From Muscardinus avellanarius (taxonomy: Eukaryota; Chordata; Mammalia; Rodentia; Gliridae): a stretch of DNA of 64,000 bases. Both the position numbers and the translations under genes were made by a program. The notes under the pieces are model-generated. The model had not been told where the DNA came from. It saw only the letters and a list, made by a program, of their open reading frames with translations, and did no database searches. Below, one piece after another: positions 37,871 to 55,725 of this stretch (its first letter is position 1; every line of letters starts with the position of its first letter). The stretch spans positions 68,017,575-68,081,574 of the forward strand of contig OY726567.1 in assembly GCA_963383645.1 (NCBI GenBank), read 5' to 3'.

Positions 37871-40691
37871 TTTTAAAAAATTTTTATTGGTGCACTGTAT
37901 TCATACATCATAGTGGGATACAAAAAACTTTTGTAGACATACATGCACACATCGCCCAGTCAGCCCCCACCTGATCCCCACCCCATTCCTTCCCCATCCC
38001 TCCTTCCCATGCTTGGCTTAGTGGTTGACATCTAGTATTATAGCAATTTATCCAAAATTAAAAATGATAATCTCACATAACAGTTTCATTTGTCTGATAC
38101 CAAGCTTTTGATAACTTAAAGATAACATTTTAATATTTCTTTTTGCTTTCTTTCTTACCAGAGAATATTTTTTTTCTATTTTTTTGGGTGAAACAATCAT
38201 ATATTTATATATTTATTTTTCAGAAAAAAATCTATCCTAATATGGACTATGGACTCTAAATACCCAAAACGATCTTGAAAAAGAACAAAGCTAGAAGATA
38301 TATATTTTCTAATTTCAAACTATATAAAGCTACAATAATTGAAACAGTGTAGTACTGTTCTAAAGGCAGATATATAAAACATTGGAGTTAAAAGCCTAGA
38401 GATACATTCTTCCATATATTGTCAAGTTATTTTTGACAAGGTTTTCACGAACATTTGGTGGAGGAAATAATAATCTTTTAACTAAATATTATTGAAAAAT
38501 AATAATTACATGAAAAAGAATAAAATTGGACCCTTACCTAATCCCATATACAAATATTAACTCAAAATAGATAAAAGAACTACATATACATCTTAATACT
38601 ATAAACTTTTAGAGGAAAATCTGGGTCATAAAACCTCACAACATTGAAATTGGCAGTGATTTCTTGGATATGATTTCAATGGCACAGGCAACAAAAGGGT
38701 ATACAAACTCCCTAAAAAATAAAATGTTGTATATCCAAAGACGATGTAAACAGAGTTAAAAGTTACTGATAGAATGGGATAAAATATTTCCAAATGCTAT
38801 ATCTGAAGGTATATTAATATTCCAACTAGAAATCCTAAAAATTAACAATAAAAGCAAACAATACAATTTAGAGATAGGTATAAGACTAACATAAATAATG
38901 AATCTCAACAGATAAATAATCTTATCTGTCTGTTGGATGAAAAATCTTGTTTCTCTGGTTCTGGTGTGTGTTACCTATTTCTTCTTTGTAGTTAATCTCT
39001 GAGTATTTTCTCTAGTGCTGGTTTTGAAGACATAAATTCCTTCAGTTTCTGTTTGTCATGGAAGCTTCTTATTTCCCCCATCTAATTTGATAGAAAGTTT
39101 TGCTGGGTAGGAAAATTTTTGGCTGGAAGTTGTTTTCTTTCAGAGTTTGGAATATCTTACTCCAAGCCCTTCTGGCTCTCATGACTTGGTTTGGGAAGTT
39201 TGGAGTGATTCTAATTGGTTTGCCTCTGAATGTCACTTGGCCCTTTGTTTTTGTTGCCTTTAAGATTCTCTGCTTGGCTTCCACATTGGTCATTTTATGT
39301 GGCATGGGGATCCTCTTCTCTGATCCTGTCTAAAGGGAATTCTATAAGTTTCCTGGATCTGTGTATCAACCTCTTACTCTGTTTGGAAAATTTTCTGCTA
39401 TTACTTCCTTGAAGAGATTGTTGATCCCTTTGGTTTCACTTTCTTTTCCCTCCTCTATTCCAATTATTCTTAGGTTAGCTCTCTTAAAATGGGCCCATAT
39501 TTCTTCAATGTCAGATTCCTGCTGTCGGATATTTTTTTCTAGATTAGAAACTATGCGTTCATTTTTGGAATGATCATCTTCTAAGAGCGAGATTCTGTTC
39601 TCCATGTGGTCTAATCGGTTGTTCATGCTTTGAATTGAGGCCTTTACTTCATTAATTGCATCCTTTATCTCTTTTTGGCTCTCTCTGAATTTTTTTCGAA
39701 GCACCTCTATTATTTCTACAGTTATTTTCCTGATTTGATCTTCTAGAAATCTCTGATTTTCTGTTTTATCGGGTTCTGATGATGTGGGGTTGTGGGCATT
39801 CATTGCTCCATTGTTATTCCTCTTTTCCATGATTTTGGAAGTTTGTGCCTTCTCTAGGTTCTTCCCTTGGGTCACTATGACTTCACTTAAGGTGCTCTGG
39901 ATCTCGAGTCTGTGGTATCTCAGTCCCCACTACTCCTTTACTGGGTTGTATCGCAAAGTCTCAGACCCAGGGAGTCAATAGAGGCTGCTTTAGACTACGG
40001 GGGGTGCCAGGTTGGGCATTCTCCTATGGTGTGATATCTCTGCCACCGCCACTCCCCCACTGGGTCAAGTCCCTGGGAGTCAGTACTGGGATTTCTCCTC
40101 TGGGGCCCGCAATTTGACTCACTGTTATTGAATACGAAGATTGAGCTGTAGTGGACTCGGTGAATTTGCTGCTGCTGCTGCTGCCGCTGGTGGCAATATG
40201 GCATCGCTGCCATGCCCTCAGCCGTGAGGCTGGTGTATTTCTTCTCTGTTTTTGAACTCCGCTCTGAGTCCCTGCAGCGTGTGCTGAGCCCAGCCACTGG
40301 GAGCTTTAGATGCTCCCTGTGCCGAAAAATCTGCCGAATCCCACCGGGGTCTTCCTCAGCGGCTCACCTCCGCTCGCTGTCTGCCGCTCCTCTCTGGAGC
40401 CTGGTGGGCTGTTGAGTGCGTTGGTCTGTAGCCGTAGCCGTTGTGTGAGTTCGCCGCTGCCGCCGGCAGTAAGGCGCTGCTGCCACGTTCTCGGCCGTGA
40501 GGCTGGCGTATCTCCTCTGTGGCTCTGAGCTCTGTTATGAGACCCCCTCCTCTCTGGGGCTGGTGATTTTTTTGTTTCTCTGGTGATGGTATTTTCTGGC
40601 TATGAAAGGCGCTGATTTTGTGGTAATAGAGATTGGTTGTTTGCAGGGCTCTTAAGCCCTGCTTTTCTCAGTCACCATCTTCCCGGAAGTC
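37871..40691 (-). mobile_element. Rearranged L1, copy B (complete insertion)
   Basis: Bounded by a perfect 16-bp target duplication. On the minus strand it has the L1 5' end (GACTTCCGGGAAGATGG), a GC-rich 5' UTR (about 39880-40690), ORF1 (about 39069-39875), a junction near 38930, an inverted ORF2 C-terminal piece (about 38205-38870), more AT-rich sequence and an L1 3' UTR with A tail (37871-38100). The whole 2.8-kb chimera was therefore inserted as one unit. It shares the ORF1/inverted ORF2 junction with copy A, but the flanks differ. Confidence 0.85.
39069..39875 (-). pseudogene. L1 ORF1 of copy B, one main frameshift
   Basis: 39366-39875 encodes 169 residues from a methionine start: N-terminal region, coiled coil (heptads in the KKFRESQKEIKDAINEVKAS region) and the start of the RRM. 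39069-39305 continues in another frame with the C-terminal domain (NQVMRARRAWSKIFQTL). Better preserved than copy A's ORF1. Confidence 0.85.
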
Positions 40692-40707
40692 TCCTTTTGA
40701 TTTTCTT
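40692..40707. repeat. Target duplication of L1 copy B, right
   Basis: TCCTTTTGATTTTCTT, identical to 37855-37870. Confidence 0.92.
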
Positions 40708-41709
40708 GTCTCATCACTCCTTGAAATTCATCTAGCCCATCTGAAGGAACATTGTCTGCCGGTCCCCAGTCCTCATTTCCAACTCCTTCAATTCAACTGT
40801 CATTCACTCACATTTCCCCCTTTGTAACTTCTATTATTTTCACCATCACATTTGGAACAATTACTGGCTCTTTTTAAAGCATTCCAGGCCTAGATCCAAT
40901 ACAGGCTGAGTATGGACTTATCAAATTACACAAAATCAGGTCAATATTTTGAAGGCATGGCCTGGGAAGAGAGACTTTGGTACATTTTGGTGGTATGTGC
41001 AAAGAAAATTACTTGTTCCTAGTATTTTCAGTCCTTTTCTTGTGAATCAGTGCCCAGGAGTAAAAGGAAATCCAAGTAATTCTTAAAGCTGGAGTATTGG
41101 AGCAAGGAGAAGGTTGAAGTGGTCAGGAATAGCTGTATCTTTGGGTGGTTGGTGATCCTTAAATATTTAGTCTATGGTTACCAAGGCAACTCTGTGTGGG
41201 TTGTTGCCTTTGTTTATAAGATCCTTTGATTATAAGTTATAGGGTTTCTTACATACTGTGGAGTAAAACTGGACCTCTAAAATTTCAGGCCCATATCATC
41301 CTTCGGACACAATTCCATTTCTGTATGGTTTGGCATCACCTACCTGTCCATTTTTTCTCTTAAAAACAGTTGTTAAAATATTACTTTTGGCTCTCTTCAG
41401 GAGGATCCCTGACTTGTGCAAGGACCAGTACCAAAATACAAAAACAATAAATACATTGCTTCAGCACCGTCGCCATTCATATTGTGTGTCTCTTTGACAA
41501 GAAAAAATCGGAAATGTGTACATGATTCAGCTCAAGGGAACCACTTTATGGTTGCCCTGGAGAGCCTCTTCAAGTTTCTCAGAAGAGAAGACTAGAAGGA
41601 AACTGAAAAACACACCCATCTACAAGGACCTCCGTCTCTGGAGGAGCCCCACAGATGTTCTTGGCTCAGATTTCCCCTCAATCTCCACCTCTGCTTTACC
41701 CAATTCCTC
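40708..41709. other. Unique sequence upstream of the ZNF773-like promoter
   Basis: No repeat or coding sequence recognised. Confidence 0.5.
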
Positions 41710-41986
41710 CTAGAGCGACGGTTGTGGGAACCACATTACCCAGAAGGCGCTGCGCCGAGCGATGATGGTTTTCTGCCAATGAAAATCGCCGATTCCGTGA
41801 CACAACGTGCACTGGGCGGGACTTCCGGCGCAATCTGGCGGAAGCCCTTTTGGGTGGGTCCCGGGCATCCGCGGAGGGGCGTGGGCCGGGAGGCCCCGGA
41901 GGAGGTGGCTTTTCCTCGCGGCGCCGAGGCGGCCCGAGACCCGGCGACGCTGCTGGCCCGGGAAGGGAGCCGCGCCGGGGAGCCCG

Positions 41987-47815
<5,829 letters not shown>

Positions 47816-48065
47816 ATGTTTCAAATGTGGGAAAGCCTTTAGCAACACCTCCAACCTCTTTAACGTTAGAGAGGTCACAGAACTGAAAGGCATTGTGAAT
47901 GCAATGAGTGTGGAAAATCTAACCAGAGGTCTACTCTGATTAATCAATGTAAGTCATAACTCAGATAAGCCATGTGTAAATGCAGTGAATGTGGAGAAAG
48001 GCTTCAGCTATTGACCTAATCAGCACCAGAAAGTTCAGATTGAAGAAAGGCCTAAGGATGAACTT
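47816..48065 (+). pseudogene. Relic zinc fingers beyond the stop
   Basis: In the +1 frame 47811-47880 reads ECFKCGKAFSNTSNLF, a clear finger start. Another finger-like cysteine pair (CKCSECGE-like) occurs near 47975. They are now 3' UTR. Confidence 0.75.
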
Positions 48066-48333
48066 GACTTAACAGAGAAGTTCTGAGAGTAGACTTTGTC
48101 AAGGAGCTGGGGATTGAAAAACACTTATTCAGTTCATCACAATGGGGGCAGAATGGTAACTGCTACCATACTGGTCTACTGCCTGGGAGTTCCAGGGAAG
48201 AGGGAGCCTTGTGTTCTTGGCTATACCAGTTGAATAGAGTTTCTCTCTCACTGTGGAGATAGGGAGGAATGGTGTAGTCTTGGTTCAAAGAAGACTAGCA
48301 CTTGCTGTTCTTACTGATTGTTAGAGTGTTTAG

Positions 48334-48339
48334 AATAAA
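48334..48339 (+). promoter_or_regulatory. Polyadenylation signal of the ZNF773-like gene
   Basis: AATAAA about 520 bp after the stop, followed by a T-rich downstream element. No repeat intervenes. Confidence 0.7.
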
Positions 48340-48468
48340 TGTTTTTTTCCTTTTCTATATACCATTCAGACCATTTTCATAGATTCAGTTTTGTTATTTT
48401 ATATTTTTCAAGTTTTCCTTGGAAACAGGTCTACAAAGCTCTTCATGCTGTTATGTTGGAGGTGATAC

Positions 48469-48708
48469 AGATCCTTTAAATTTTTTTTGTGGTACTAGGG
48501 GTGGAACCCAGAGGCTTTCTACCTCCGGGCTATACTCACAGAACTTTTTTTTTTTATATATTTTATTTGGAAACAGGGTCTCACTAAGTTGCTGAGAGCC
48601 TCACTAGCTGAGGCTGGCTTCGAACCCGTGCAATCTCCTGTCTCCGCCTCCTAAGCTCAGGGATTACAAGCATGCACCACCACGCCCGGCCAGATCCTTT
48701 AAATTTTT
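48469..48708 (-). mobile_element. B1-dID SINE with target-site duplication
   Basis: CAGATCCTTTAAATTTTT occurs at 48469-48486 and 48691-48708. Inserted just beyond the ZNF773-like polyadenylation site. Confidence 0.93.
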
Positions 48709-48709
48709 A

Positions 48710-49770
48710 AGATCTGCCAAATTGTGCTCTATATGATTCTGTGTTTCACATTTCCTTCTGGAATATATCAGATCACCAGTTTTTTACATGTTTGCTAAAG
48801 CTTTGTAAGTAAGTCATGGGCCATTCATTTTAGCCATTTTAATAGGCATATAGTAGCATTTCATTGTGGTTTTAATTTGCATTTCCTTAATTAGTATTGA
48901 GTATTTTTTTCACCCATGTCATCATCTTTTTTATTTATTTATTTTTTTGCTGGTAATGATATTATTCTCATTTAAAAAAAAATTTGAAACAGGGCTTCAC
49001 TAAGTTGCTGAGGGCATTGCTACGTGGCTGAGGCTGATCTTGAACTTGTGAGCCTTCTATGTCATACTTCCAAGTACTGGGATTATAGGAATGCACCACC
49101 ACACCAACTCCATTTTTTCTTGAGTGGAATGGCATTGCATATAGATTTGCTCACTTAAAAAAAAATAGTTGACTGGCATGGTGGCTCATACCTATAATTC
49201 CAGTACTAGAGAGGTTGAGACACAAAGATCACAGGTTTGAGGCTAGCCTCAGCATTTTAGTGAGACCCTGTTTCAGAATAAAAATAAAAAGGCTGGGTAG
49301 AATGCCCCTGGGTTCTATTCTCAATACTTGAAAAAAGTTTTCTTTCTTTTTTTTTTTTTTTTCTTTCGGGTCTGGGGATGTAACCCAGGAGCATTCAACC
49401 TCCCAGCTACAACCTCTGCCCTATTTTTTATTCTTTATTTTTGAAACAGGGTCTCCCTAAGTTGCAGAGGGCCCCACTAAGTAGCAAAGGCCATTCGCGA
49501 ACTGTGATCTTCCAGTCTCAGCCTCCCGAATGCTGGGATTAAAATGTGCATCACCACACCGGCTTTAATATTGTTTTGAAATATATTTCTGGATGCAAGT
49601 GTTACTAATATTTTCTCATAGTCTATAGCTTTTGTTTTCACTTCTTAGCAGTATCTTTCCTACAGGAGACTTTCTTAACTTTCATGGAGTCAGATTTATC
49701 TATTTGTTTTTATATTGATTGTGTTTTGGTTTTTCATTCTCTTACTATACTGTATCTTTGTATCTTTGCC
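48710..49770 (-). mobile_element. Old L1 3'-region fragments
   Basis: Antisense ORF2-end/3' sequence at 48710-48940 (GGTTTTAATTTGCATTTCC word) and further L1-like sequence at 49563-49770. Broken by SINEs at 48946-49110 (minus, B1 half and linker), 49170-49330 (plus) and 49362-49563 (minus, CGGGTCTGG type). Confidence 0.55.
49362..49563 (-). mobile_element. B1-dID SINE (CGGGTCTGG subfamily)
   Basis: Full minus copy after a T-rich run. Confidence 0.87.
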
Positions 49771-50019
49771 TTTAAATATTCATCCTTATAAAATCTTTGT
49801 ATATTTAAATACAAGTGAAGAATTAAGTATGTATAGAAGTGTTAACAAGTGTACATATCCTCTGTCTTATGAGAGAACCTAGCAAGCAGTAACATTCCAG
49901 TCATAAGCATATTTAATGAAAGGAACCAGAATCCCTTAGAGAACAGGCTATTTCCAGAATGGGGCAGTAGAGGTATAACATGAGCCTAGGATATATTCTT
50001 GCATTAGAAGGTAAAGAAA

Positions 50020-50240
50020 CAGGCCAGGTGTGGTGGCATACGCTTGTAATCCCCGTGCTTGGGAGGCTGAGACAGGAGGATCGCACAGGTTCGAAGCCAG
50101 CCTCAGCTATTTAGGCTCTCAGCAACTTAGTGAGACCCTGTTTCCAAATAAAATATAAAATAGGTCTGAGAGTATAGCTCAGAGATTTAAAAAAAAAGCC
50201 CCTGGGTTCCACCCCCAGTACCACCAAAAAAAAAAAAAAG
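50020..50240 (+). mobile_element. B1-dID SINE
   Basis: Plus copy GGCCAGGTGTGGTGGCATAC to CCCAGTACCACC, with an A13 tail. Confidence 0.9.
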
Positions 50241-50795
50241 AAGAAGGTAAAGAGACAACAGAATTATGCTGAATTATTAGTTTTATATTGCTGTTCTAAA
50301 ATTATCATAAACTTATGACTTAAGTAACACAACCTTATTATCTTAGTTCTTCAGGTCATAAGTACAACATAGGTTTCACTGGAATAAAATCAAGGTTTGG
50401 CCAGATTGTATTCTTTTCAAGTCTCTAAGGAAAATATTTCTAGCTATTTGAGTAGTTGGCATATTTTTCTTCTTTATGGTTATAAAGATGTGATTCAGAT
50501 TTTCTCATGACATATAAAGGGAAGAAACTATAAGTGTAAACTGAGTTTTGTCAGTGCTTCTCTGGCCTTATTAAAAAAAAATCTTGATTACAGAACATGT
50601 ATCACACAACCCACAAGTAGATAATGCCACCTTAAAACCATTACAGGAATTTAGAGCTAAAAGGCATTTAAAAGACTGTATAATCCCATTGCTTCCTTTT
50701 TTTGAGTCTGTCTTCATCTATCTGCTTTAATACAGTTTCACATTAATATTCAAAATACATGTGGAAAAATGGCCTGCTTTTAAAAATGAAATATA

Positions 50796-51007
50796 CTCTA
50801 ATGATATTTTATTTTTATTTTTTGGTGGTACTGGGGTTCCTGGAACCCTTCTACCTCCGGGCTACACTCCCAGACCTATTTTATATTTTGAAACAGGGTC
50901 TTGTAAGCCAGCACGGCTGGCTTCAAACCTGAGTACTCCTGTCTCTGCCTCCCAAGCGCGGGGATTACAAGTGTGTGCCACCATGCCTGGCCTCTAATGA
51001 TATTTTA
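50796..51007 (-). mobile_element. Young B1-dID SINE with target-site duplication
   Basis: CTCTAATGATATTTTA at 50796-50811 and 50992-51007 flanks the element. Confidence 0.93.
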
Positions 51008-51029
51008 ATTTTATGGTAAAAATATTCAT

Positions 51030-51090
51030 AATCTAGCTTACCTAGCATGAGTGAGGCCCTGGGTTCAATTCCTGCCATCACAAAAACTAA
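51030..51090 (+). mobile_element. ID-like SINE monomer, decayed
   Basis: TAGCTTACCTAGCATGAGTG then GGCCCTGGGTTCAATTCC, the tRNA-Ala-derived ID core with both promoter boxes recognisable, and no B1 half. Confidence 0.65.
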
Positions 51091-51314
51091 ACAGTATAAA
51101 ATTGAGTTTAAAAAGCATGTGATGAAAATAATGTGGTTGTAATAAATCCTATAGCGTCTCATGCAGATCTTGAGAAAGCTCGATCAGGGGATCCGCAAAG
51201 GTGTAGGTCCCCCATGATGTATGTTTAGCATTTCCATCTTCAAAAAATTTTTTTAGAATTATTTGGATCAATATGTATAATTGGGTTTTTATGTATAAGC
51301 ATTATAACTAAAAC

Positions 51315-51718
51315 TGATGGGCAGTGGCTTGTGAGAGACTCAGGCAGCAAAGATTTTTTTCCCAAGGATAAAGTTTGGGCCAAGGATTAAGTTCAAACTG
51401 ACCTTAGTGTGGGCCAGTATATAATATTAAGTTCAAGTTGGCCTTGAGAAGTAAGACAAAGCATACTTTCTATGATTATTTAAATGTCTGGCACCCTGCT
51501 CTGAAGTCTGTAAAAAAACTTTTCCTGTCCTTGGAGTTCCTGCTTTCATGGCTATGCTTTGCTTTCTGCCAAAAAAAAATATATAAAAATTGTAACAAAT
51601 CCTGAATAAAGCAGAGAAGCTTAAACCTGGTCTCGTGTGACAGCATCTTCTCTCATTCTACCTCGACTCTTCTCACCAACACATGAACCTCGACTCTTGC
51701 TAGGGCTGGACCCCAGCA
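51315..51718 (+). mobile_element. Probable solo LTR (ERV, class uncertain)
   Basis: About 400 bp starting near TGATGGGC or TGTGAGAG and ending CCCCAGCA. It holds a TATA-like ATATAAAAATTG (51580), AATAAA (51605) and a CT-rich U5-like stretch. No internal retroviral sequence follows. I could not find a target duplication, so the exact start is unsure. Confidence 0.6.
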
Positions 51719-51778
51719 AATAATTCTATATGCATTTAACATTTTGTGGCATTTTCCAATTAGTATGTGATTTGTGGG

Positions 51779-51779
<1 letters not shown>

Positions 51780-51824
<45 letters not shown>
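51780..51824. repeat. (AT)n microsatellite
   Basis: About 22 AT units. Confidence 0.97.
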
Positions 51825-52450
51825 TTGTTATGAAGGTGCTGATATGAGATTAGAAGTTTGTATAAATGACTCAGAGTCAGAATGATTATTAGAGGTAAAG
51901 GGTGGATGTGTAGGAGATAGAGAACTCTTGTTCTCTTGCAACTAGTGTCCTTTTATTGAGAGTTTTAACCAAAACATTGTAAATATGATTAAACACCAGA
52001 GCCAGTGAAGTAGTCTTGGTTTAAGTCAGGACAAAACAATGAGACAGTTACTGATGAATCAGGTAAGGAAAGGGTGAACAATTCTGGCAAGTAGGGAGGT
52101 TATTTCAGGCTTCACCTGTTTATTGGTCCCATTTGGTCCTTAGAAACTTGCTTGTATACAAACTTCTACGTGGGTGGACAGTTTGTGCCTTTCCCAAGCT
52201 GGACCAAGGTGACCTCAGATCTGATGACTAAAAAGGCTTCCAACATTTCTTATCTTTGAGACAAGGCCAGCAATATTTTATCACCCTGGATGAAATGTCA
52301 GTAGTTTTTTCAGGCTGCCGCAAGATAATATCTGATGTGAATTAAATCTGATAGTAATAGATTTGTCAATTTTGGTTATATTATTAGTGAAGATTGCAGA
52401 GACTGGTTCTAATAACCCTATTTGTCCTCTCCACAGGGCTAGAGTTGTCA
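51825..52450. other. Unique intergenic sequence
   Basis: No coding sequence or known repeat recognised. Confidence 0.45.
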
Positions 52451-52553
52451 ATTATTCTTTTCATTTCAAGTTGCATAGGGCCTCACTAAGTAGCTGAGGC
52501 TGGCCATGCAAAGTCAAATTGAGTAGACACCTAAGTATTAAAATTAAGACCAT

Positions 52554-52797
52554 CATAGGCATGCGTGGTGGTGCATGCTTGTAACTCCAGTGCTTGGAAG
52601 GCTGAGACAGGAGGATTGCAGGTTTGCGCCCAATGTTAGCTACTTAGTGAGGCCCTCTACAACTTAGTGATACTTTGTTTTATAATAAAGAATAAAAGTA
52701 GGGCTGGGGATGTAACTCAGAAGTAGAATGCTTTTGGGTTTAATTTTCATCCCCAGTAAAACATGCGTGCGCATACACACACACACACACACACACT
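52554..52797 (+). mobile_element. B1-dID SINE with (CA)n tail
   Basis: Plus copy of the older type; tail (CA)n at 52772-52797. Confidence 0.87.
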
Positions 52798-52914
52798 TAA
52801 GACGACTGTAAATCCCAGTGATAGTCAGGCTTAAAGTTTGACATGAAACTTAAGAGTTCAATTTTGTGGCTTGAGATAAGGTGCTATTCAGTCTTCTGGT
52901 TTGTTGGTTTGTTT

Positions 52915-53118
52915 GTTTATTGGTGGTACGGGGGTGGAACCCAGAGGCTTCCTACCTCCGGGCTATACTCCCAGACCTATTTTTTATTTTATTTGGAAAC
53001 AGGGTCTCACTAAGTTTCTGAGAACCTCACTAAGTAGCTGAGGCTGGCTTTGAACCTGTGGAATCCTGTTTCAGCCCCCAAGTGCAGGGATTACAAGCGT
53101 GCGCCACCACACCTGGCT
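52915..53118 (-). mobile_element. B1-dID SINE
   Basis: Minus copy ending CACACCTGGC. Flanks TCAGTCTTCTGGTTTG and TCAATCTTCTGTTTTG suggest a slightly diverged target duplication. Confidence 0.88.
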
Positions 53119-53429
53119 CAATCTTCTGTTTTGTACCATCTTGTCAGCTTCTGAGTGTGATTGGAGTAGGGTCAACCATCTTTCAGGGCAAGCTTGCTTG
53201 ACTCTGGTTATCTTGTGAGTAGTCTAGTGGGTTAACTCTGAGACTGCTGGCCTCAGATTGTGTTTATGGACTGGTATTACTAGACTGGTGTTTTGTCTAA
53301 CACACATTTATGTATTTTTAACATTTGGTAAGCACAAATATAGTTTTTCAGTTATACAGGAATTAACTTTCACTTTTGAAGTGAAATTTAGATTCTAAGG
53401 CTTAACATAACCATAGAAAACAGGACAGT

Positions 53430-53605
53430 ACTCCGGGCGTGGTGGTACACGCTTGTAATCCCTGCTCTTGGGAGGCGGAGACAGGTGGATCCTACAGGTT
53501 CAAAGCCAGCCGTGCTGGCTTAAGAGACCCTGTTTCCAAAACTAAAAAAATAAGTCTGGGAGTGTAGCCCGGATATAAAAGGGCTTCCAGGAACTCCAGT
53601 ACCAC

Positions 53606-53639
<34 letters not shown>

Positions 53640-53656
53640 AAGAAAGAAAGAAAACA
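53430..53656 (+). mobile_element. Young B1-dID SINE with long A tail
   Basis: Plus copy; about 31 A residues, then (GAAA)n. Confidence 0.92.
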
Positions 53657-54044
53657 GAGACAGTAGAAACCACAGGAAATTATCTTAATAGAACCTCATT
53701 TAAAATCCTGTGAATGATTTTTATGTATAACTATCTTTATCACAAATGCACTATTCCTGTTTTAAACTTCTTCCTCCACAAATATTCTGCAGTGTACTCA
53801 AATTTTCCAGTTTAGTTTTAGCCTTATGTTTTTACCCTTATCCTTCCTTTCCCATTTAAGACTATGACAGGATAAACTTTATGATACTGGGTCTTTATTT
53901 CTAAAATATTTTTTCTTTTTATCTTTTCTTACCAAAACTTTTCATACTCATGTACCTTCTTTATATTTTTCTCTCATTCCTACATACTAATTTCTTTCTG
54001 CCATAATTCCCATCTTGCCTTTACCTTTTGAAACATTTTATAAA

Positions 54045-54355
54045 CTTTTTGTTGTGGTGGTGGTGGTGGTACTAATGATTGAATCCAGGTGCATTCTACA
54101 TCTGAGCTTCTTCCCTAGCCCTATTTTTTATTGTTTATTTATTTTTTATTTTTTATTTATTTATTTATTTTTGGTGGTACTGGGGATGGAACCCTTCTAC
54201 CTCTGGGGTATGCTCCCAAACCTATTTTCTATTTTTATTTTGGAAACAGGGTCTCTTAAGCCAGCAAGGCTGGCTTTGAACCTTCGTGATCCTCTTGTCT
54301 CTGCCTCCCAAGCACAGGGATTACAAGCGTGCGCCGCCACACCTGTCATACATTT
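54045..54355 (-). mobile_element. Older ID-half fragment and young SINE
   Basis: The older ID half (54055-54125) is followed by (TTTA)-rich linker and a young minus copy (54172-54355). Same linker-insertion arrangement as elsewhere, but the outer B1 half is not seen. Confidence 0.8.
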
Positions 54356-54475
54356 TTTAAAAGCCCAGTTTTCTTAGCCCTATTTATTTTGTCTGAATTC
54401 TGTGGCCTATATGTGGAGTATAGCTCCCAAGTGGGCACTGCCATGTCCTGAGTGACTTCTGCGACAAAGGTTGGT

Positions 54476-54698
54476 TAATGGTTTACTTTTTTTTTTTTTT
54501 TGGTGGTACTGGGGTTCCTGGAAGCCCTTCTACCTTAGGGATACACTCCCAGACCTATTTTATATTTTTTTAATTTGGAAACAGGGTCTCTTAAGCCAGC
54601 ACGGCTGGCTTCAAACCTGCGCGACCCTCCTGTCATCCGCCTCCCAAGCATGGGGATTACTAGCGTGAGCCACCATGCCCGGCTAATGGTTTACTTTT
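54476..54698 (-). mobile_element. Young B1-dID SINE with target-site duplication
   Basis: TAATGGTTTACTTTT at 54476-54490 and 54684-54698. Confidence 0.94.
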
Positions 54699-54807
54699 AG
54701 GTCTGGCCACTCTGAGTGGATTTATGTCAGCACTTTTCCACAGTCCGAGATCAGTGGCTCATTGCTGTGTGGTGACAAGGTGACCTGATTCAACATATCT
54801 ATACCTA

Positions 54808-54837
54808 TACATATATATATATGTATATATATGTATA

Positions 54838-54898
<61 letters not shown>
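54808..54898. repeat. (TA)n microsatellite
   Basis: About 90 bp of TA-rich repeat with occasional GT interruptions at the left end. Confidence 0.96.
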
Positions 54899-54900
<2 letters not shown>

Positions 54901-55269
54901 TCTTTAGCTGTATACAAGAGTTCTCATACAGTAAGCCTGGTGTTGGTTCTTGGACCAGAATCTGGATTGCTGTCTTCCTTCTTTCTGAGACAAGGTGAAA
55001 AGCATTTAGCAGTTTCTTTTTAAGTTATTGAAAGGCTGTTGTTCTTTTTTCCCACATAAGGGTGTGTCTTTACTTTTCCCCATTGTGGGTTTGTAAAGGG
55101 GTTTTGCTTCAACAGCAAAGTTTGTAATCCAATGTGACAGGCCCCTACCACTCTCAGAAATTCCCAGGGGGGGGAGGCTCTTCAGTTGGCAGAAATATTT
55201 TGGACTCCTTCCCACAGAGACTACTAAGGACATAAATAGTTTTACTGGTGAATTCTACAAAAATAAAGG

Positions 55270-55489
55270 GAACAATAATACATTATTTTTTATTGTGGGG
55301 GATACTAGGGATTGAATCCCCAGTCCTATTTCTTATTCTTTATTTTGAAACAGGATCCAAATTGTGGAGGCCTCATTAAATACCCGAGGCTGTCCAGGAA
55401 CCTGTGATCCTCCTGTCTCAGCATCCCAAGTAATTGTAATTGAGATTAAAAAACATGTGCTGCCACACCTGGGTGAACAATAATACATT

Positions 55490-55490
<1 letters not shown>
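55270..55490 (-). mobile_element. B1-dID SINE with target-site duplication
   Basis: Minus older-type copy. GAACAATAATACATT occurs on both sides (55270 and 55475). Confidence 0.88.
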
Positions 55491-55528
<38 letters not shown>

Positions 55529-55725
55529 TTGTACTGGGGATTGAACCAAGGAGCATTCTACCTCTAAGCTGTATCCCCATCCCTGATTTATTTATTTTTG
55601 TTTTGAAACAGGGTATTATCAGGTTGTTGAGAATCTGTTTTTGTTGCTGAGTCTATTCTCAAACTTGTGCTCCTTTTATACTTTTAATACTGGGATTACA
55701 AGTGTTTATCACTTGGCTATTCCAA
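55490..55725 (-). mobile_element. B1-dID SINE with (ATTT)n
   Basis: (ATTT)n at 55490-55530 is the expanded inverted tail of a minus older-type copy (55531-55725). Confidence 0.82.

Noticed and set aside
51030..51090. Possible tRNA-Ala gene
   Set aside because: Promoter-box words are those of an ID-type SINE; no cloverleaf can be closed, and similar halves occur dozens of times in the window.
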